A stretch of 64,000 bases of DNA from Oegoconia quadripuncta (GCA_949316235.1 OX438751.1:1098413-1162412); one strand, 5' to 3'; shown: positions 30,106-42,549, numbered from the stretch's first letter. Made by a program: numbers and translations. Notes: generated by a model not told the origin, from the letters alone.

Positions 30106-32049
30106 AAGTCGAGCGCGAAGCAAACACTGCCGTACCATCCTTTACTGGAACCATTTCGCCGCATTTTCAGGCCCCTATTTTAGAACCTCTGGATAAGACT
30201 AGAACGCAGAAATTTTCGTCATCCAGTAAGCTATAATCACATACTTAAAATCCAAAATTTCAAGTCTGTAGGTCATTTAGTTCCGAAGTTATGCGAAAGC
30301 AAAGTTTCGCATTTATGACACTCACTCACTCACTCACTCACTCATGATCATCAAAATAGAACTAGTACTTCCCATAAACTCAGAGAGCTGAAATTTGGTA
30401 CAGAGTTATGGTTTAATGACCACATAAAGGGAAAACTATAAAAACTAGGATAATCGAAGATCTGGAGTACCTGGTGACCCTGATTAGGAAACACAAGAGC
30501 CCAACCAAACTATTAGAGATCGACATATACCGCCTTTACAAAAAATATTCAACTTGGTGGGCCGCTTCATTTGATGTCAAAAATCGAAGGTCTGAAGTAT
30601 CTGATGAAGAACCCTCAGCTGGTCTCAGCTGTATTAGAGATATGGTAATGCCCCCTTCTACTATTGGTACATAGAAAAATCGACTGTCATTGCAAAAATC
30701 CAGCGTAGTGGGACACATCTTCTAATTTAATCTAGCCTATAGCATCCCACTGCTGGGCGCATGCTTCCCCTTCTGCTTATAATACGCATATAAATAAAAT
30801 TAAAGGAAAACTCAGGATAAGACTACACTGGCTTTTATACTTATACTTACAAGTACAAGAAGAAATAGTCGAACGATTAACTTTATATCTGACGAAGAAC
30901 CCTCAGCTGGTCCCAGCTGTATTAGAGATATGGTAATGCCCCCTTCTACTATTGGTACATAAAAAAATCGACTGTCCAGCGTAGTGGGACATATCTTCTA
31001 ATTTAATCTAGCCTATAGCGTCCCACTGCTGGGCGAATGCCTCCCCTTCTGCTTTTTAATACGAATATAAATAAAATTAAAGGAAAACTCTGGATAAGAC
31101 TAGACTGGCTCTTATACTTATACTTACTTATACTTATTACAAGTTTACAAGAAGAAATAGTCAAACGATAATTTTATTCTACTCGAACATTACACAAATT
31201 AAATAAACAAACGAAAATTTGGTCAAAATATAATGCATTGGCTAAGAGTGGCGGTTATACCCGCACGCGTCGCTAGATGCCGTTGACTGTATTTTAAAAC
31301 GCGCTTACGTTTTGTTTTTCCGATAACCTTATATGGCAAAGTGGCAACCGGCCGCGTTACAGTCGTTTACGACATTCTTCTATTGCGCTTGAAAATGTTT
31401 GCTAGGGATTAGGAGGGATTATTTGCATTGCGTTGATTTCGCTGATTATTTCGTGAGGTTTGCTAAGGTTAATTGGCAGGTTGTTATTATATTAATTCAA
31501 AGATTTAAACAGGTTAGGAATTATATGGTTAGTGACGGATTACTGATTATTACTTAATTATCAGAATTAAAAGAAGTTTCAATTGAATACTTTATTTAAT
31601 TGTTAATTATTTAGTACCTACTTTTAGTTTTCTAGGTTTAATTTACAGTTAGGCAGTACTTCGAATCGCGTTCGTGTTTATAAGTACTTTTCTAGTATTC
31701 TAGTTTAGTTTATTTAGTTAGATATTACTTCGTTTCGTTTAAAAATATCATTAATTTAGCTGTATTTCAGTACTAGGTAGGTAGCACCTTTGGTAGAAAG
31801 TTCATTGATAATTAATTATATTGACACTTGTCTAATAATTAAGAGTTAACGTTTTGCTTATAGTTTGTATAGATTGAGTAGGCAGAGTAATATTTTGTTT
31901 AAGTTTTTTTTATTAAGACAAAAGAAGTCTTAAAGATATAAGTAGGTTTTAGTCTAAATATTATCGGTATTTCTGATTTGTTGTCCATATACTAAAGGTC
32001 GTTGAGTTTAATTGTGTTTGATTTCGCAAGATAATAATTATCGTAAAAA

Positions 32050-32244
32050 ATGTCGATAATATTAAAAGACGACGATGAACTTAGTGGCTACCAAGTAGTT
32101 GGTATGCCCAAAGACGGGTCTTGTCTCTTCCATTCAATATCTTTCTTGGTGTATGGTAGAACTGACTCAACTTTCAGTATCAAGTATATTTGTAGAAACA
32201 TGGGCATATATATAATATGCCCACGTTTCTACAAAAAGAAGTGA
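32050..32244 (+). pseudogene. OTU cysteine protease N-terminal fragment, copy A
   Basis: A 64-codon frame from ATG. GYQVVGMPKDGSCLFHSISF holds the OTU signature with Asp22 and catalytic-type Cys25. OTU proteases cleave ubiquitin chains; the catalytic His near the domain end is missing. After about residue 40 the frame enters a small hairpin and stops, so no working enzyme is expected. An OTU gene 5' end appears to have been captured. Some Helitron-like (Helentron) and other transposons carry OTU domains. Confidence 0.72.
32190..32236. repeat. Small hairpin downstream of the OTU fragment, copy A
   Basis: TTTGTAGAAACATGGGC pairs with GCCCACGTTTCTACAAA across a TA-rich loop, with one mismatch. 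Confidence 0.8.
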
Positions 32245-32246
32245 AA

Positions 32247-32871
32247 TCCCACCAAAAACATTCTGTAAAAACTAGCCAAGTCTCGATGGAGCTGCTTGAT
32301 TATCTCTAAAAAGTAATGAAATCTATACAAAGTCGTGCCAAGTGTAAGGTTCCTTACTGCGATTTATTTATTATTATAGTTAATGTTGTGTGACTTGGCC
32401 GTTGAAGGGTACACAGGGGTACAAAACCAGGTGCTCCATGACACCATTGCACCAATCTGTCGCCAGAACCGCTACACATTAACGATGGAAAATTGCCACT
32501 TGGAAAACGTTGATTCAATAACCAGTCAATTGTAGGCTTGATAAAGCCACTAACGTATAAAGAATGTTATGTAAACGCCACACAGATTATTCGCTAATAG
32601 TTTGCCGTTGAACATTGTTAATAACATAATTAATAACATTAATAGCGGTTCTGGCGACAGATTGGTGCAATGGTGTCATGGAGCACCTGGTTTTGTACCC
32701 CTGTGTACCCTTCAACGGCCAAGTCACACAACATTAACTATAATAATAAAGAAATCGCAGTAAGGAACCTTACACTTGGCACGACTTTGTATAGATTTCA
32801 TTACTTTTTAGAGATAATCAAGCAGCTCCATCGAGACTTGGCTAGTTTTTTACAGAATGTTTTTGGTGGGA
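32247..32871. repeat. Long inverted repeat of copy A (two arms of about 227 bp)
   Basis: The left arm 32247-32473 starts TCCCACCAAAAACATTCTG and ends TCGCCAGAACCGCT. The right arm 32644-32871 is its near-perfect reverse complement. The spacer is 170 bp. RNA across it would form a long double strand. Confidence 0.9.
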
Positions 32872-33535
32872 TGCAGTTTACAAAATACAATAAAAAACCT
32901 AAGCAATGTTTCACTTATAGACTAAAGTCCTTAATAATTAACTTTCGGTGTCGCAAAGTTGTATCAAAGAAGGTCTCCTTCTCAGCATAAGTTGCAGTCT
33001 AGAAGTTAGACTACAACGCTGGTTTTCAGTGGAGCCTGAGGCGAAAACACGGACGCCGATCGGACACTGACTGTAAGTTTAAACAGTTTTTTTTTATTAC
33101 ATACTAGATTATTTATTCTATACAGAGGTGGGTGATTAGTAATTAGCATCAGTCGCTGAAGGGACAAACTATTCTAGACCTATTGGAGTATTGGTGCTGC
33201 AATACTGGAGGTGACAATGTTGCAGACTTTTTGGACCTGGCTGATGCTGGCCGAGAGATGGAAGAAGACAGGAGAAAAAGAGGGTCGGTGACGTTGACTT
33301 GACGAGCATGATAGTTAATTTAAAGGACTTTAATACTTAAAAAATTATAATGCTTAGACACTGACCGCGCTCTGTCTTATTTAATTCGTGTAATTTCTAT
33401 TTACTGGTGACTCTATTTCGGATTACGAACAACTTTCCACTTAAGAACTAAGAAATTGTACATACAATTCTTGCCACTTTTCTGTAACTGTATTTTCTTT
33501 TCTGTTTTGCAATAAAGTGTATTTCTATTGTTCAC
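32872..33535. other. Unassigned
   Basis: No repeat or coding feature recognised beyond a short open frame continuing from the inverted arm. Confidence 0.35.
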
Positions 33536-33539
33536 GACC

Positions 33540-33795
33540 CATTTGGTGTAGTGGTTAGAAACTCTGACCACTATACCAAAAAGGTCGCGGGTTCGAATCC
33601 CGCTATTGTGATGCGTTCCCGAGGCGATCCCGGGCGTTGTGTGATGAATACCCGAGTTATGGATGTTTTTATTTATAATAAGTATTTATTTACAAAAAAA
33701 AAAAGTATTTATGTAGTATATCAACCATCTGATATCCACAACACAAGCCTATAGTTGCTTACTGTGGAACTAGATGGCGCTGATATTTTTATTAT
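33540..33795 (+). mobile_element. SINE family C
   Basis: Head TTTGGTGTAGTGGTTAGAAA, B-box-like CGGGTTCGAATCCCGC, and body ending AACTAGATGGCGCTG. Confidence 0.78.
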
Positions 33796-33799
33796 GGCG

Positions 33800-34070
33800 C
33801 TATTTAGATGTTAATCATCCCTGGACATAATCAGATCGTTCGCATGCCAGGCTATTTCACAATTAATAATGAAATATAAAAACGTTTTCGTAATATAAAA
33901 ACCTTTATATAAAAGACTGATTTTAAAAGAGCAACCCTTCGAGTTTCTTGCTTGTTCTTCTCAGGGGAAAATTGTATTTTGAACAAGCAGTGGCTTAAAA
34001 AATGTAAAATTGACTATATTAAGTGTACTCTGTGTACCTACAAAATAAAGCATTTTTGACTTTGACTATG
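33800..34070 (+). mobile_element. LINE 3' UTR fragment (family of 60413)
   Basis: GGCTATTTCACAATTAATAA, CTTGCTTGTTCTTCTCAGGG and TACAAAATAAAGCATTTTTG are shared with 6278-6745 and 60413-60925. Confidence 0.7.
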
Positions 34071-34569
34071 CTGTGTGTATGTCTAGTTTGCAAGAACCAT
34101 AGCCGAATTCGATCAAAAAAAGTTCGATTACAAAGTAAACCATTCTGCCATCCAACAATTTCGGTTGATTCGGCTGTTGTTCGTAATCAAGAGCGGAGTC
34201 ACCAGCCGAAAATTGTTGGACTTCCATCCTAAAGGTGGTTTCAAAATGATATAATTTGTATGGGTAATAATAATGGGTTAACATCAAGTGCGATTGAGAT
34301 CAAATCAACTCGTTGTGCATAAAAAAGATATTTTTTTTTCTGTGGGAAAATCTAGTAGGCTTTTAACTCTATGGTTCATAGATGCTCGCATGTCGCCGAT
34401 GGAAAAAGCTCGAGTCACTCACCGATTGTATCACCCGGTGATAAGGCAGAAAGTCTATCGTAACATCGATGTTGTCAATATCTACGATAGTTTTGTTTTT
34501 ATGACAAAAACCAAGGATTCTCGTCGAAGGTTGTTGGCGAAATCTAATACCTACGCAATGTAAGAAAAT

Positions 34570-34730
34570 ATAAAGTAAAATAAAAAAAATCTTTATTTTG
34601 TACGCACACAGGGCAAAATAGTCAGTTTTTACATATTTTTTTAAGCTATAGCTTGACCAAAGGTAACTTCGCCTGAGAAGAACAAGCAAGAAACACAAAG
34701 GGCTTTAAAAATGGTTTCAAAAAAAGGTAC
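34570..34730 (-). mobile_element. LINE 3' UTR fragment
   Basis: Reverse-strand TCTTGCTTGTTCTTCTCAGG-type sequence before an A/T-rich tail. Confidence 0.45.
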
Positions 34731-34849
34731 GATTTATTTTATTATTAGATTGTGAAATACCTAGTATGTGATGTGATGCGGTATGCGAACGAGTTGGTTA
34801 CATCCATGGATGATTATCATCCAATAGGCTAATATTTTGTAATATTTTG

Positions 34850-35275
34850 CAAAAATCAATTAGTTAGCTGTACCTTTTAGTAGACTCAGTAAAGTTAGTA
34901 AGTCATTCAGAGGTCAATGTGTGCGCTTCTACAACAAGGTTCCCATGGATTACGGAATCTTCCGCTTAATTTTAAACTTATTATAAAACAAAAATTATGT
35001 AAAAAGGGATATTACAAAATTTCAGACTACATTAATGAAAGTAATCCATGGGATTAAACGGCTCCTCTACACGATATATAAAATTGTTGTAACCTTTCTT
35101 GATTGTTAATGATTGATTGAAAAGAGACAAACCCTCTGAGTTTCTCGCTAGCTCTTGTCAGTAGTGGTCGCGTTCCGAGCTAGTGGTAGTTTAAAAAACA
35201 AGTGACGTTCATAAGTGCATATTGTATTGCCTACATGAATAAATGATTTTCATTTCGATTTTCATTTCATTTCAT
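34850..35275 (+). mobile_element. LINE 3' end (CR1-like)
   Basis: A decayed frame ending KKGYYKISDYINESNPWD then stop, and a tail of TTTTCATTTCATTTCAT. Confidence 0.6.
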
Positions 35276-35387
35276 ATGTTTTCTTAAAGGAAGATTTTTT
35301 ATATCAACGGTAACCTTATTGAAAAAACGTACCTATACATAGCCCGCTGAAGACGTTTTATTTCTGATAAAGTAGGTAATAGATATA

Positions 35388-35950
35388 TGAGTCAAAGTCA
35401 AAGTCAAAAAATATTTATTTCGTAGGATAAAGATTATCACTTGAAAACGTCACATTTTTTATCTTATTATTAAAATTATTGACATTTTTGCTCATTCGCA
35501 AAGCAGATTCCCCAGAGAAGAACGAGCAAGAAACTCAAGGTAGCAATTTAAAACAACTTTTAAATAAGTTTGGGTTACAATTATATTATACAGGGTGTCC
35601 CTGGAAGTATGGATCAAATCGAACAGGGGCATGGGGAAGGTCATTCCCAAACTTTTTAACCCTATGAATGTCGGTGCCATTTTTGACGGTTCAAAAGTTA
35701 TGATCAATTTTTTACATTTTCATATTATCGAATAGTGCTTATACAAAAAAAATTTTTAAAAGAAGACTAGCAAAGCTATCAGCTTAATTTTTTAATTAAA
35801 AATAATTAATTATTTTTTTTTTTTAATTTTTTTTTTTTCAGCTTAAGTTTGGGAATGACCTTCCCCATGCCCCTGTTCGATTTGATCCATACTTCCAGGG
35901 ACACCCTGTATTGTAATAATTAGGCTGAATATCGCCGAGCGGTCTATGTC
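35388..35950 (-). mobile_element. LINE 3' end, split by a foldback MITE
   Basis: Matches 4010-4200 on both sides of the insertion (AAATAAGTTTGGGTTACAAT to the left, TTAGGCTGAATATCGCCGAG to the right). Confidence 0.75.
35589..35910. mobile_element. Foldback MITE with terminal inverted repeats of about 63 bp
   Basis: Starts TACAGGGTGTCCCTGGAAG and ends with the exact reverse complement. Arms run 35589-35652 and about 35847-35910; the centre is T/A-rich and non-coding. Superfamily not assigned. Confidence 0.85.
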
Positions 35951-36261
35951 TATACACATATACACGTAGCATACTACAGAAATAGGATAATCATCTTTAT
36001 TTTATGCACTGCAAAGATCAACGATTGAACTCCACCACATCTGATGTTAAGTGAAGATGAGGCCGAAGAACACATGACAATACTGTCTGCAGGTACATAG
36101 GCAGACATAATATATGTATATCAAACTAATCTAGTCTAGTAGTAGGAATCGAACCCGCGACATCCGTTTTGCAAACCTTATGTTGGTTATATTGAACAAG
36201 GAGACGGTTAATTACAAATACATCTTTAGTCCTGTAAATAATTGATATAAATAAACGAATA

Positions 36262-36456
36262 TTGCCGACACTTACACTAATCATCTAGTCCCAAACTAAG
36301 CAAAGCTTGTACTATGGATACTAGATAACGAATAAACATACATAAATATTTATATAAACATCCATGACTCGGGAATAAATGTTCGTATTCACCACACAAA
36401 CATTTACCCCTCGCGGGATTCGAACCCGCAAGCGTTGGTTTCGCTGACAGGGTATT
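36262..36456 (-). mobile_element. SINE family B
   Basis: Same body and head as 15958-16186. The head is cut after CCCTGTCAGC. Confidence 0.75.
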
Positions 36457-36732
36457 CTTTCCGACAGTAGGCGAATATTCTTACTGGCATAGTCCAGCAG
36501 ATTTCTAAACTTCAAACTTCAAGCATTTATTTCAACGTAAGATACATGATATCATTTGTTGAATGTCGATTTAAATATACTGGAAATAAAAAAGATTTAT
36601 TGCATTTATCTGTCAGTCGGTATGTCCAAGTTACTACCGTTTCGGAAAGAGAAATCATCTGTGGGAAAAAAAGCGGCGCAAGAAACCCACAGGATCATTG
36701 TTGTCCTTTTTTTTTAAATAAAGTATATAACT

Positions 36733-37425
36733 AATTCAATTTTGTAATTTTGGGGAGCTGGTCGAAGTACACCAAGCGTGTTTGTCATTCAGGTAGTCAC
36801 TAATTTTATAATAACCTTGTTTTGCTAATGTTATTTTGACATGATCTTTAAATTTTTTCTCAGTTAGATTAATGATTAGTAAGTAGAAGCACATAGCTCG
36901 AAGAACTGATGGCCGATGGGGTATTATAGTTCTCGAGTGGAGACCACGAACCAGCAAGCGCAGCGTAGGACATTTATTCACAAGGTGGACCGACGAGCTG
37001 ATATAAGTCGCGGGAAGTAGTTCGTCTATCTTGCTTAAGTTATACACTTTGTAAAACTGTTTATTATCCCTTTTTCTTTTCGTGTCGAGGCAAGTTTCAA
37101 ATTTTATTGGACCAAAACTTGGCCACTCTAACAGCACTGTCTGTGGTGTTAAGGAGGTCGTCAAAGGTGCAGCTGTCAGGACACGCGGGGCAAGACAGTA
37201 CGTGATCCATTGTCTGTGGGGAGACTCCGCACTCGCATCGATCACTCCCGCCATCGGAGAAGCCCCACCTGCACAGATTATCTTTGCTGCGGCCAACCTG
37301 AGTTCGAAGCCGATTATAATAATTATCATTATAATTATCCCTAATAAATAAATAATAAAATAAAAGAAGTGATTTAGCAGTTCCCTTAAAAAAACAATTA
37401 GACTTGCTACGCCACATCAACGGCT
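36733..37425 (-). mobile_element. Two adjoining degraded LINE fragments
   Basis: Minus-strand frame 37097-37420 has NRLRTQVGRSKDN and a CxCG...HVLSCPAC zinc-knuckle-like C-terminus of a non-LTR element. The frame ending at 36736 has LAKQGYYKISDYLNDKHAW, the CR1-like family tail. Confidence 0.65.
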
Positions 37426-37429
37426 TATA

Positions 37430-37960
37430 GAGGTCAACTGCTGCTGGATATCCTTCGAAGATTTAATTTAGAATAACGTAGGTACCTATCTAGTGGAATA
37501 AATATTAATTAAATAAATATAACAGTCGGTTTATAAAATAAATTAAAGTGTAGTTTAGAACGCTGGTTGCGACATCTACAAGATATGTCGCGTAACTTTA
37601 GGCATGAAACTTTTCACGAATTGAGTCATCGCTGTGCTGTTTGCTCGGAAAATTGCTTTCAATTTGTTACGACAGAGAATGTATAGATGGCGCTGTACAA
37701 ATAAAGTTTCTCGAAGGAACAGAATTCGAACCACAGAATAATGATAATAAAAAAATAATTATCTAAGGTAATAATGTCTTGCTCTGTGGTAGAAGCATAT
37801 TATGTAATTTTTTATATAACGAGATTGACATTTCTGTGCTTACAAACAACTAGCTACCACTTACGACCCATGATGGAACATAAAACTCATGGAATCGTAT
37901 TAATGTTATTGTACTTAAAGCTTTATCTTGTCATCTATATACTCGTATCTATTCGTATCG
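37430..37960. other. Unassigned
   Basis: AT-rich, nothing recognised. Confidence 0.35.
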
Positions 37961-37967
37961 TATAAGA

Positions 37968-38185
37968 CGACCGGTTGGTGTAGTGGATAGTGACCCTGTC
38001 AGCGAAACCAACGGTTGCGGGTTGCGGGATCCTTGTGTGATGAATACCAACATTTATTCCCGAGTCATGGATGTTTATATAAATATTTATGTATGTTTAT
38101 CCGTTATCTAGTATACATAGTACAAGCTTTGCTTAGTTTGGGACTAGATGATTGGTGTAAGTGTCCGAAATATTTATTATTAATA
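37968..38185 (+). mobile_element. SINE family B
   Basis: GACGACCGGTTGGTGTAGTG head, partly damaged B-box region (GGGTTGCGGGATCC), full body. Confidence 0.78.
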
Positions 38186-38514
38186 CAACGCAATAAAACT
38201 AAAGCTAAATTAAAGCACGAAAACGTCATACAGACCTCCCGTTTGGGGCAGGGACTCTAACACACTTGCCGCGTTACCTGGCTGAACAGCTAGACTAAGG
38301 CCTCTACTAATAAACCATTCTCAAGATTGAGAACAGTCTCGTAACCGGTCTCAAGTAAACGTGTTGATTAATAAACTCGTACGTACATACTCGAGCTGTA
38401 CTCACTTGAGAGGTGCGCGTATTAATAAATGAAACTCAACACTATCATTCATTCGCTACTTGAGAAGTGATTTCAGCTGAGTAGACCTTAAGATTGGTTT
38501 ATAAATTAGCACGG

Positions 38515-39130
38515 AGCTTGGGATAGCGTCGACTTTTTAAGACGCATCTCGGGTGGGACAATCCCACCTCCACACTCCTCCCACTGTAACTCCTATAAGC
38601 TAGGATCGACAGTGGTACTCGACACGGCGCCTACTGAAGGTAGACGGTGCCCTACGTGACTCTATTGCTACCTTGGACCCCAGACTAATTAAAGAAAGAA
38701 ATAGGGTGTGTAAGTAAGAAAAAGGTTTCCCACTTCCCCCCTTGGCAAATGGGAGTGTAGCCAATGAAATGCAACATAGCACTAGGGCCATCCCTATGGG
38801 GAAGGAGGGCGAGTGAAGCTCGGCCTCCTGCTTTCGTATACACCACGGACTGCGCCTAGATGCAGTGAGCGTGGCGGTAGCAGTTAAGGCTACCGCGAGT
38901 AATAGTGCCAGTAATACGAATGGCAAAAACGCTTGAAAGCTCGGAAGTTGTGTCTGTTTAAAACCAGATCGCCGTAGATTACCGGACGGATTTCTGAATT
39001 TAGGTCGTCAAGCATGAGTTCGCGCTCCTTACTCCAATTTTCGCATTCCCATAAGATATGATGAGCCGATTGCTCTCCATCTCCACATTCACAATCAGGA
39101 GATTCGGCCAGAGCCATCGAGAACAGTTTA
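38515..39130 (-). mobile_element. R1-type LINE C-terminal fragment
   Basis: Minus-strand frame 38890-39117 reads PDCECGDGEQSAHHILWECE, then YGDLVLNRHNFRAFKRFC, the CxCG-x-HHILWEC tail common in R1-clade elements. 38600-38926 is its 3' UTR. The same family is found as a remnant at about 52850-52945. Confidence 0.72.
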
Positions 39131-41557
39131 CAGGGTGGGACAGCCTCAAGACTTGTATTGACATTGGTTTATTAATACGTGCTTAAGACGTTGAGCGAGG
39201 TACGCGTCAGCCCGTAGGTCACACGATGCCAGAACCAATCTGGTTGAGAGATCGTGGACGAATTTCTACGTGTCCGATAACTACGGGCCCATAGCCTCCC
39301 TGGTTCTTGTGGCGATTTTGGGGATATGAGAAGGTTTGATTATTCTAAAATGGTATGACGTTGACGTAACAATGGTTACATACTTATACTTTCTTAATTA
39401 ATTTTGACATACATATAACAATATGTTTTACTATTGTATACAGGAATTTGTTTTTATGTTATTATTTTTTGTTTTATGTTTGACAATCACTTTTATTTTA
39501 AATTTCATAAATTTACGAAACTGTATGTATGACATGCTATTGTAAAAGTGAACTAAATAAATCTAATCTAATCTAATCTACCAAACGGTCGATCCATGTA
39601 GCATCCCACATCAATGTCCGTCCCATAGCCCAGGGAAAATACATTTAGGCCTCGGAAAAACCCATAACCCCGATAAACATTTAATAAAGTGTTTGTAGTA
39701 ACAATTACTAAAAATTAAGCTTTGTAAGAAACGCAAGTATACCAATATACTTTTCTAAATAAATTAAAGTTGAAAATGTGTTTCTTTAAAAAAAAAAAAT
39801 GTTCAATTTATGGGTATTTATTTTAATTCAAAACATTTAGGGAAATTATCGTTACAAAATATTAGTTCTCGTTTTTATTTCTTAAGCTAAGCTCGACGAC
39901 ATTTCTAGCTGATACACATGCATGCCTAACTATAACATGCTTAGTTTTTTATCGATAAATAAGTTAATTGTGTTTAACAAAATTCTACCTAATTAAATAT
40001 CAGTTAGTATTTATTGTTATTAAGATACAAATTAATAATAGGTTTTCTAAAAACATCTAGACTAAGCTATCATTTTATTAGGCGTAGTTGTTCAAAATTA
40101 CATCTCTAATCTGGGGGCACGGCAGTGCCCCCGCCAAGTCGAGCGCGAAGCAAACACTGCCGTACCATCCTTTACTGGAACCATTTCGCCGCATTTTCAG
40201 GCCCCTATTTCAGAACCTCTGGATAAGACTAGAACGCAGAAATTTTCGTCATCCAGTAAGCTATAATCACATACTTAAAATCCAAAATTTCAAGTCTGTA
40301 GGTCATTTAGTTCCGAAGTTAAGCGAAAGCAAAGTTTCGCATTTATGACACTCACTCACTCACTCACTCACTCATGATCATCAAAATAGAACTAGTACTT
40401 CCCATAAACTCAGAGAGCTGAAATTTGGTACAGAGTTATGGTTCAATGGCCACATAAAGGGAAAACTATAAAAACTAGGATAATCGAAGATCTGGAGTAC
40501 CTGGTGACCCTGATTAGGAAACACAAGAGCCCAACCAAACTATTAGAGATCGACATATACCGCCTTTACAAAAAATATTCAACTTGGTGGGCCGCTTCAT
40601 TTGATGTCAAAAATCGAAGGTCTGAAGTATCTGATGATACTTATTACAAGTTTACAAGAAGAAATAGTCAAACGATTAATTTTATTCTACTCGAACATTA
40701 CACAAATTAAATAAACAAACGAAAATTTGGTCAAAATATAATGCATTGGCTAAGAGTGGCGGTGATACCCGCACGCGTCGCTAGATGGCGTTGACTGTAT
40801 TTTAAAACGCGCTTACGTTTTGTTTTTCCGATAACCTTATATGGCAAAGTGGCAACCGGCCGCGTTACAGTCGTTTACGACATTCTTCTATTGCCCTTGA
40901 AAATGTTTGCTAGGGATTAGGAGGGATTATTTGCATTTCGTTGATTTCGCTGATTATTTCGTGAGGTTTGCTAAGGTTAATTGGCAGGTTGTTATTATAT
41001 TAATTCAAAGATTTAAACAGGTTAGGAATTATATGGTTAGTGACGGATTACTGATTATTACTTAATTATCAGAATTAAAAGAAGTTTCAATTGAATACTT
41101 TATTTAATTGTTAATTATTTAGTACCTACTTTTAGTTTTCTAGGTTTAATTTACAGTTAGGCAGTACTTCGAATCGCGTTCGTGTTTATAAGTACTTTTC
41201 TAGTATTCTAGTTTAGTTTATTTAGTTAGATATTACTTCGTTTCGTTTAAAAATATCATTAATTTAGCTGTATTTCAGTACTAGGTAGGTAGCACCTTTG
41301 GTAGAAAGTTCATTGATAATTAATTATATTGACACTTGTCTAATAATTAAGAGTTAACGTTTTGCTTATAGTTTGTATAGATTGAGTAGGCAGAGTAATA
41401 TTTTGTTTAAGTTTTTTTTATTAAGACAAAAGAAGTCTTAAAGATATAAGTAGGTTTTAGTCTAAATATTATCGGTATTTCTGATTTGTTGTCCATATAC
41501 TAAAGGTCGTTGAGTTTAATTGTGTTTGATTTCGCAAGATAATAATTATCGTAAAAA

Positions 41558-41752
41558 ATGTCGATAATATTAAAAGACGACGATGAACTTAGTGGCTACC
41601 AAGTAGTTGGTATGCTCAAAGACGGGTCTTGTCTCTGCCATTCAATATCTTTCTTGGTGTATGGTAGAACTGACTCAACTTTCAGTATCAAGTATATTTG
41701 TAGAAACGTGGGTATATATATAATATGGCCACGTTTCTACAAAAAGAAGTGA
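41558..41752 (+). pseudogene. OTU protease fragment, copy B
   Basis: Same 64-codon frame as copy A with substitutions (MLKDGSCLCHS instead of MPKDGSCLFHS). Asp and Cys of the motif are kept. Confidence 0.7.
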
Positions 41753-41754
41753 AA

Positions 41755-42308
41755 TCCCACCAAAAACATTCTGTAAAAAACTAGCCAAGTCTCGATGGAG
41801 CTGCTTGATTATCTCTAAAAAGTAATGAAATCTATACAAAGTCGTGCCAAGTCTAAGGTTCCTTACTGCGATTTCTTTATTATTATAGTTAATGTTGTGT
41901 GACTTGGCCGTTGAAGGGTACCTACACAGGGGTACAAAACCAGGTGCTCCATGACACCATTGCACCAATCTGTCGCCAGAACCGCTACGCATTGACGATG
42001 GAAAATTGCCACTTGGAAAACGTTGATTCAATAACCAGTCAATTGTAGGCTTGATAAAGCCACTAACGTATAAAGAATGTTATGTAAACGCCACACAGAT
42101 TATTCGCTAATAGTTTGCCGTTGAACATTCTTAATAACATAAATAATAACATTAATAGCGGTTCTGGCGACAGATTGGTGCAATGGTGTCATGGAGCACC
42201 TGGTTTTGTACCCCTGTGTACCCTTCAACGGCCAAGTCACACAACATTAACTATAATAATAAAGAAATCGCAGTAAGGAACCTTAGACTTGGCACGACTT
42301 TGTATAGA
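41755..42308. repeat. Long inverted repeat of copy B
   Basis: Left arm 41755-41986; right arm 42157-42308, truncated. Confidence 0.85.
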
Positions 42309-42355
42309 TATATCTCTACAAGATAACAACTGTATAAATCGGTTCTGAATTATGT

Positions 42356-42549
42356 CTCTCTCTTCAATTTAAGAGCTATGCTCTTGTCGGTGGAGTAATG
42401 ACCACGTCTCTCTACTTTCCGTCCTCGTTTTAACCTCTTGGTACGACACGACATTCACCTATAAAATGTATGAATATGAATTAGAAATATGCATATATTA
42501 TATATATCATATTATTATTATATTATTATTTTAATTTACTCAATTATTT
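42356..42549 (+). mobile_element. Short retroposon with 10-bp target duplication
   Basis: TGAATTATGT flanks both sides (42346-42355 and 42550-42559). The 194-bp insert starts CTCTCTTCAATTTAAGAGC and ends in an AT-rich tail. The same head occurs reversed at 1-45. Confidence 0.75.

Larger units (their letters stand above)
30080..32871 (+). mobile_element. OTU-fragment foldback element, copy A (complete)
   Basis: It begins TCTG followed by the perfect hairpin GGGGGCACGGCAGTGCCCCC overlapping it. Next come a conserved leader, (CACT)n at about 30328-30350, and an internal segment of about 270 bp present twice (about 30624-31131). An 850-bp AT-rich leader and the OTU fragment at 32050 follow. Last are a small hairpin at 32190-32236 and 227-bp inverted arms ending GGTGGGA. 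The flanks are A on the left and T on the right. Copies B and C share nearly all of it. Confidence 0.82.
40110..42308 (+). mobile_element. OTU-fragment foldback element, copy B (right arm truncated)
   Basis: Same as copy A, but the 270-bp internal unit is absent and the right arm stops within ACTTTGTATAGATA, about 75 bp short of the end. Confidence 0.82.

Noticed and set aside
30438..30674. Shared 60-90 codon frame in the OTU elements (also 40438 and 49075)
   Set aside because: Conserved only because the copies are nearly identical; the frame changes with the 270-bp unit and has no recognisable motif.
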